Positions 57,844 through 64,000 of a stretch of 64,000 bases of DNA are shown piece by piece. Positions within the stretch are counted from its first letter, which is position 1. Every line of letters begins with the position of its first letter. Under the pieces are notes generated by a model. It had not been told where the DNA came from and did not search any database. It saw nothing but the letters and a program-made list of their open reading frames with translations. Position numbers and translations under genes: made by a program. This stretch comes from Hofstenia miamia (Eukaryota; Xenacoelomorpha; Acoela), in NCBI GenBank assembly GCA_004352715.1, contig SCFE01000005.1:142431-206430 (forward strand). Reading direction: 5' to 3'.

Positions 57844-58194
57844 CATATGTCAAACCAAGGCCTACTATATGACAGCCATAAAATTTACAGTAATACTTCT
57901 AAATGAGGAGGCTGATACAGTATATGTATCTAATCACCTATAGCAGGAACTGGATACTATAGCACTTAGCTTTAGCAGAACCATTACATGAAATTTAATT
58001 GAGTGATTTACAAGCCCTCTAGTGGGAAAGTAGTTCAGTGACATTAAATATTTACAAAATATTATTTGAAATTAAATGAACTCAATTTATTGTGATTGTT
58101 GAACTAATAGCTTTGGTCCAATGACACATTATCCTTCACTCTCTCAAATAATGCAAAGAAATAAACGTGATTATATGCTTGTTAATGCATATAC

Positions 58195-58949
58195 TGTAGA
58201 ATCACAGAGGAGCTCTGGCCACTCTAGCAGTACTGGGTAACTCAAGAGTTTAGATCAAAGGTTGCAAAGTCTACCATAGCAGAGAGTGACCCACATTACA
58301 ACAGAAAACATACATTGGTGGTTCATTGATTTTGCCTAACAAATACAGAAATTCCATTCCATAAAGAACTTCAGCAGTGACAAATTCACACAGCATCACA
58401 CTGAAGCCATATCTTTGAAGCCATCCTTACTTGCCAAGGTGCTAATTGTGTGTCTCAAGTATTAATTTCTAGCTCAATAAACAATTTATCTCAGAGTTCT
58501 CTTACCTCAGCTCATGTAAATAAACAATAAATAAAGGGCACATAATTACTCTGCATTTGCATTCACCAATGGTATAGTATATTTGCAATGTGTTAATTTA
58601 TATGCATGTATGAACAGATTGAGTAAAAGTTGCTATTTCCTACATGTAATTGTAACCTAAAGTGAACACAATTTGGGCTGTCACCATTAAGGAGCTATTT
58701 GTTGCCGCAGACCCAGTGCAGTTTCCTCCCAAATTGTTGCTGGATCTTAAGCAATGGTTATCATTACCAAATCTTTAATGAAGAATCTAAAGGTTGTTAA
58801 TAGATAATTCATTGAAAAAGATCAAATGTAGTAGAAGAAAGATAAATTTATTGTGCACTTTGCTACAGTAATCTTAGATACTTATTACAAAAATCTGTAA
58901 CTTATTACCTGGATATTGTTTAGAGTTTCAAAACACAATTTCCCTTACA
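58195..58949 (-). repeat. Large inverted repeat, right arm
   Basis: Minus-oriented partner of 56282-57038: begins TGTAAGGGAA at 58949 and ends TGATTCTACA at 58195. Identity is roughly four in five by eye. It contains block Y (58561-58675). Confidence 0.7.
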
Positions 58950-59069
58950 AAGTTAAAAATGAGCAATCACACATAATTCAAAGCAAGGGGACAAATCCTA
59001 ACACTATCAAATAACTACACTTGAAAATACAAATAATTGATTTAAAAGAAATTGATATAAATGGGTAGT

Positions 59070-60190
59070 GTAGCATCATCCAAACTAATCAAGCTGCTAA
59101 TGTTGATTTGGAAGGAGAATAAGATTGAAGACAAATTATGATTGGTGATATTATAAAATTATTAGATAAGTTAGATTAATTTGTTTTATGCAACCAAGAA
59201 ACAATAAGTGTCAACTTTAAGAGATTAGTATCTGTTGATAATAATACTTTTGGCAAAATGAGGGGGTGAAATCAATTCCATTATTTTTAGCTGCCATATT
59301 GGCAGAAGAAAGTTCAAATTTGAAATCAACAGGTACTTTTCTGAATTTGCTATAAATAGATTCAAAACCTTGTAAGCAATTAATAAAGAATTTTATTTGG
59401 AATTCTTATTTTGTTATGTTAAGATGGTTTGAATATTTATTATGATGTCAAGTTAAATGAGTTGTGTTTAGTAGTGGTCTGGATCCATCATCAAGATTGA
59501 TTCTAGGGTCTTGGTGCCAGACTATGAAAGTGCACTTAGGTTAGGTATAGGGGTTTTTCTCTCATTTAGCTGACTAGTGATCATTTAGTACATGTATTAA
59601 AATAATTGAATTCAAAATACAGTTGGATGACTGAAACCTAGGTAATATATTATTACTGTCAGATCCAAATTAATGACTATAAAATTACTGATAAAGTGAC
59701 CAAGAATGTACTAATTAATAAATGTAGGTTAGGAAGCTGCTCAATATTAAACTATTTACTAAAGCCAATATATGTTGGTAATGGCTACATGTAATATTAA
59801 TTAAGCAGCTAGTAACAAGTCTGGTTGCACATTCATGAAACACTTTTACAAAATTTAGTCTAAGTCAAATTGTGTCTTGTCTTGAGTATACTCTGGGCTA
59901 GGATAGGGTACACATAAGTTATATTGCTGAGCTGAGAGGTGGAACTCAACCAAATGGATCATTGATGGAGTGGTGAAACTGGATGTGGAGATGCTCACTA
60001 TTAATCTTTGGAGAGATTGCTGTATGGCTTTGTCACCTAAATAGTGAATAGTTAAATCTATTTACATTATGTTAACAGAAGTAAACAAAAGCTAAACAGT
60101 ATCTAGTTAGTAAATCCCTACCTGCAAAGATACAACTAATGTTACAAAGTAACAAATGATAAACAGTAATGCCTGCTAGAGGATGTTAAA
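59070..60190 (+). repeat. LTR-like repeat, third copy
   Basis: Starts TGTAGCATCATCC. Its first and last parts follow 53410-54148. Its middle (59309-59560: CAGGTAC, GCTATAAATAG, AATAAA, TAGGTTAGGTATAGGGGTTTTT) follows 50585-50890 and 14345-14660. It therefore links the four repeats into one diverged family. The right end is unclear. Confidence 0.45.
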
Positions 60191-60925
60191 GTAGCAACAA
60201 ATCATGAAATCAGGACATCAAAAAAGACGGAACACTATTTTCAGAGTACTGAAATAATAAAATCAAAAAAATAGGCCCCAAGTGACTCTACAGTACATAT
60301 ACTACATTCTATTTATTTACTTGTAGGAAAATTTAAAAAAAATTGATAGCTTTGATTTTAAATTCATATAGTATTACTTCAATTAAAATCTAAATATAAT
60401 TGCCCAATTGCAAGTGTATCTGAAATGAACTGTATTACTTCAGAATCATTCCTTTCAATTATGCAGTCTACCCAAACAATAGAAAAAAATATTGTATGCA
60501 ATGCACATTTTTATATTAAAACTATATACACTTTAGCAATATTTATTTTTGACATTTTGCAATTCATTTATTTCTAATAGTAAACACATGCACAAGGCCT
60601 ACCAAAGTATAAAAAATACTAGGTTTTAACCTAATATAAACCATTATTTTACAACCAACATCACTAAAAAATGTTTTTACATGTTAATTTTTGTTTAAAT
60701 GTCCAGTTGAAAACCACTTCTTATAACCAATAATAACTGTTTTTAGTTCAATTTTAAACCAAATTAAAACAAATTACATCAAAGAATACAATTTTATGTT
60801 CAAAAAGCATTTATAATCCATTTAAATCTGGTTATTTTTTATTATAATTTTAGTAATTTTAAACCAATATATAAATATAACTACTATGAAAACAATTTTT
60901 AATCAAAAAACCTTTTCATAAACAA
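60191..60925. repeat. AT-rich MITE-like stretch
   Basis: 60595-60920 is rich in TTTTAACC / GGTTTTAA words and short palindromes, resembling 63180-63955. No clear terminal repeats; weakly supported. Confidence 0.25.
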
Positions 60926-61200
60926 ATAAGATAAGATAAGATAAGATAAGATATTCTTTATTCAGATAATATTTTCAATTACAAAACTGGTTATTATCTG
61001 AATAGCGTCAAGAATGATAACAAATAACTATATTTACAAAAAAAAAATAGGACTACAAAATCTGTTCTGTTCAGGCTATGGAAATTAATTNGATCGACTA
61101 TATACAGAAGGGGAGGCAATACACATCCAACTCCAAGAATTGCGGAGAGAAATAGAGCCATTATTGTATAATCTATTTATAATTCAAATTATGACCTATA
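60926..61200 (-). repeat. LINE 3' end with (ATCTT)n tail
   Basis: On the minus strand: non-coding sequence rich in T-runs, then TATCTGAATAAAGAATATC followed by (TTATC)n at 60926-60951. The AATAAA next to a 5-base tandem at the terminus is a LINE-tail signature. A single N at 61091 interrupts it. Confidence 0.5.
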
Positions 61201-63179
61201 AACAAAATTAATTAATAATTATTAATCATGCACATTGGTTCAAGGTGTTATTAGGTTAAAGAGTGCAGAGTTTCCCAAATGTAAACATTGTTAATTGCTA
61301 TTACATGCAAGAGCTTGGAATTCCAAAACCACAAATCTCCTTTGATTGCTTACTAATAATACATAAGAACAACATATTTGTATTTGATATCAGAAACATC
61401 ATTAAATGTATGATATTGTGCATAACAAATGCTTTGTATTGTATTGTGCAAACATACATTAAATTTATCATACAAAAATTATATACAAATCAGTACACAT
61501 TTAAATATAATAATAATAATGTATGGTCAAAACTTGTTAAAACAAATTTCATGCATTGAAGTTTATTCATTAACACATATTAAAATACAAGTGGTCAAAA
61601 ATTAACAATTCATATTGATATTGTGCATTATATACACAAATTCACATACTATATTGTATACTTTTTAAGTAAAAATAGTCAATATCTGCTTCTCTATAAT
61701 TATAACCTCTACCACATTTTAACAATGCAATGTCTTAGAGACACAAAAATTTAAAAAAATATATAACTGATTTTAGAACTAATCAAAATCTCATTGAATA
61801 TGTAGTAAATTACTAATTTTGCAACAAATAGTCATATTGAAAATTTTTCTTTTGAATATTTGTTTCATTAGTGATTTTGTGTATGAATTCAAATGAAATT
61901 ACCTTATTAATGACACAGTGCATTGGATTTAGGTTCCCAAGATGCTGAATTTTCTTTCCACTCTAGGAGTTGTTTTTCCTTCTGTAAAATTTTATGTAAA
62001 AACCAGAGTTATGGAAACATACTTTTGTAATAATATTACCACAGTTGTATACCAATGCCATATATATTAAAGATGGCCATGTGCATACAAATTATATCAT
62101 TTAAATCATAATAAAATTGGTCATTTTGCAATTTTACATATCTTGTTGTGCACTCTAATCACATGGAAATTGCAGAAATAAAATTGTATTCAGCAATTTA
62201 ATAAACAATTATTTCCACAATTATAGATTAGATTTGCAAAAAAATACATACCCTGAAATGGATATTCTTGCTGTGAAAATTTGCCTTACTGGAAAATATC
62301 CATTAATATTATTTTCAATTATCAGACATGCATTTCTTTGAATAGATGCTCTTAATTGCATTAAAATTGTACAAAAAGGGAGGAAAGAAATTACAATTAG
62401 AAGAAGTGATTTTTTGAAAATATTTCCTCACACTACATAATATTGAAATTCCTTCAAAATTTGTAAATTTTTGACAAAAAGCTGCCATGAATTGTACAAA
62501 AAACTAGCCAAGTATATGAAAACCTTAACATTTATAGAGAATCTTAAGTGCATTTACCTTCATTTTCACACATCATTTTAAATATATTTTATAATTTAGA
62601 AGAAATAGTGCAAAGTTGTATTTTCTAATGTATTAAGATAGGGCAAATCAACCATTTTTGCACACCATCTGTCAAGAAAAATTTTTTTTAACAAAACAAT
62701 ATTTCATCTAATGTCTTAATCAATTTTTGATGCAAAATCAAATAAAACAACTCTTGAAAAGTTATGCAATGTAGTTCTTGCGCTATGGACACTATTTTTT
62801 TGATATTTTGTAAAATTTATATTTCAGTTAGGGAACACCAATTTTTTTTAGAAAGTGTAAAAAACAGTAATTGATTCACATATTTCTATCAAATACTTAT
62901 CAAATGTCATAAGAATTTTGTTCATCTCAGACTTCTTATAAAAATGTGAAAGCACCATCCATTTGATAAAAATTTGTCTATATTTGATAAAATTAGGATG
63001 GTTATACTTTTATTAGAAAAAAATTTTACCACATAAAAATTGCAAAAAAAGAGTGCCACATATAAATTTTTGTATTTAGACAGACCCCCCTCTAGGGACA
63101 GAACATAAATGAAAAATTGACAGAGTGCTACATATAAATAGTGAATTTTAGATATATATATATATCACATCCCTAATAA
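61201..63179. other. CpG-poor spacer
   Basis: No supported gene. One weak minus-strand exon-like segment at 61910-61988 is discussed among the findings. Confidence 0.45.
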
Positions 63180-63955
63180 TAATTTTGGTTGTTTTATTGC
63201 TGTTTATAGTTGTTTAATACTTTTGGTTGTTGCAACAACTACTAATAACATAATAACAACTTTAGTAATAAATTATCATTGAGCAAATGATCAGAAATAA
63301 AACTCACTTTGGTATTCTTATTACTAGATCCTTTTAATATATAAAAAGGGTTTGCAAAACCTTTTTGAAATTTTAAATTTGTGAAAATTATAATATTCCA
63401 GATAAGTTAATTTTAAAAATAATTCATTCATGAATATTTGGATACCTTGAAATTGACAATTAAATAAAAAAGTTGCATTTGAACAGAAGATATTTTTCAT
63501 GACTTGAGAAAGAATTATTTCAAAATTGTACATAATTTTAGATTTTTAAATTTTTATTAAATTTGGCAGGTTTTTATCCTCTTTTTATCATTTATATACA
63601 TTCATTTAATTTAAATGTTTTACAAATGTTGTATTGAATATGTTTGACAGCATCTGAAAGATGATGGTTTGCCCTTTATTGGGCTTGTATTTGTTTAAGC
63701 AGCAATGGTTGAACTGCTTAACAATATAAAATGTTATTTTTCATTTAAAAGTAATGCTAAAACAATCATGTGACAACATAAAACAATGTAGTTACAACCT
63801 AAAAATATTGCTTTTTAATCATAAAAAACAACCAAAAAGCAACCTAATGTGACATTGTTGAAGCAATGTTGTTTTAACCAATGAAATGGTACCATTTTGA
63901 TGTTAAAACAAAATTGGTTTTTATTCTTAAACAGTTATCTGGGTAGCTCTAATTT
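63180..63955. repeat. MITE-like stretch ending ...CTGGGTA
   Basis: Contains a 14-base palindrome GTTGTTGCAACAAC (63226-63239), many TTGGTTG/CAACCAA words and an end AACAGTTATCTGGGTAG near 63930-63946. Read on the other strand that end starts CTACCCAGATAACTG, similar to the TA|CCCAGTAAACATAG end of the MITE at 44041. The left boundary is not defined. Confidence 0.3.
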
Positions 63956-64000
63956 ATGCCCTGCGGAATTTCATGCCCTGAGCAATTTAATTGGTCAAGA

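Noticed and set aside
1-64000. CRISPR arrays, bacterial operons, tRNA or rRNA genes
   Set aside because: No regularly spaced repeats with unique spacers, no clustered long frames, no cloverleaf or rRNA core sequence was recognised on either strand.

Overview
The window is nuclear DNA from an AT-rich animal, most likely an invertebrate. It shows very low gene density, long (TA)n tracts, scaffold gaps, and remnants of nearly every eukaryotic transposon class: LINEs with APE-type and REL-type endonucleases, a Penelope-like element, Ty3/gypsy and Ty1/copia pieces, Tc1/mariner, piggyBac-like and hAT-like DNA elements, and MITEs. There are no operons, ribosome binding sites, CRISPR arrays or phage-like gene clusters. 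The species cannot be named from sequence alone.

Layout. 0-5 kb: two hAT-like elements; the second (2870-4849) contains a nested piggyBac-like element (2921-3857, TTAA-type target site) holding an internally deleted transposase. 5-14 kb: AT-rich DNA with microsatellites, a mariner-type transposase stump (8758-9010, minus) and a 127-bp duplicated block. 14.3-17.3 kb: a decayed Ty3/gypsy element (LTR-like repeat, gag, protease, reverse transcriptase). 17.7-20.1 kb: a degenerate minisatellite and a hAT-like MITE. 21.2-25.5 kb: two converging LINE relics, one APE-type (plus) interrupted by a 215-bp repeat, the other REL-endonuclease type (minus) lacking its RT core. 26.6-27.7 kb: a LINE 3' fragment. 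27,985-29,475 (minus): the one intact gene, an SLC22-type membrane transporter in a single exon. 30.8-39.8 kb: fragments of one LINE family (PHD-finger ORF1, RT pieces, 3' end), an SGNH-esterase ORF1 and a Penelope-like element, broken by two 1,000-bp gaps. 39.9-42.2 kb: a hAT-like element, a candidate host exon and a copia RNase H scrap. 44.0-45.6 kb: a TA-flanked MITE carrying a 1.29-kb Tc1 element whose transposase is broken by one apparent missing base. 45.6-48 kb (minus): a likely LTR start and polypurine tract preceded by a broken envelope-like coding region. 49.5-64 kb: gene-poor DNA almost without CpG, with LTR-like repeats sharing TGTRGCAT-type ends, a large inverted repeat pair, and LINE tails.

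The genes do not form a pathway. The history of the window is layered transposon insertion and decay around one live-looking transporter. The observations most worth following are the sharp CpG drop near the gap at 49.3-49.5 kb, the nested DNA transposons whose ends can be read base by base, and repeated blocks next to single-N joins that look like two haplotypes placed in tandem.
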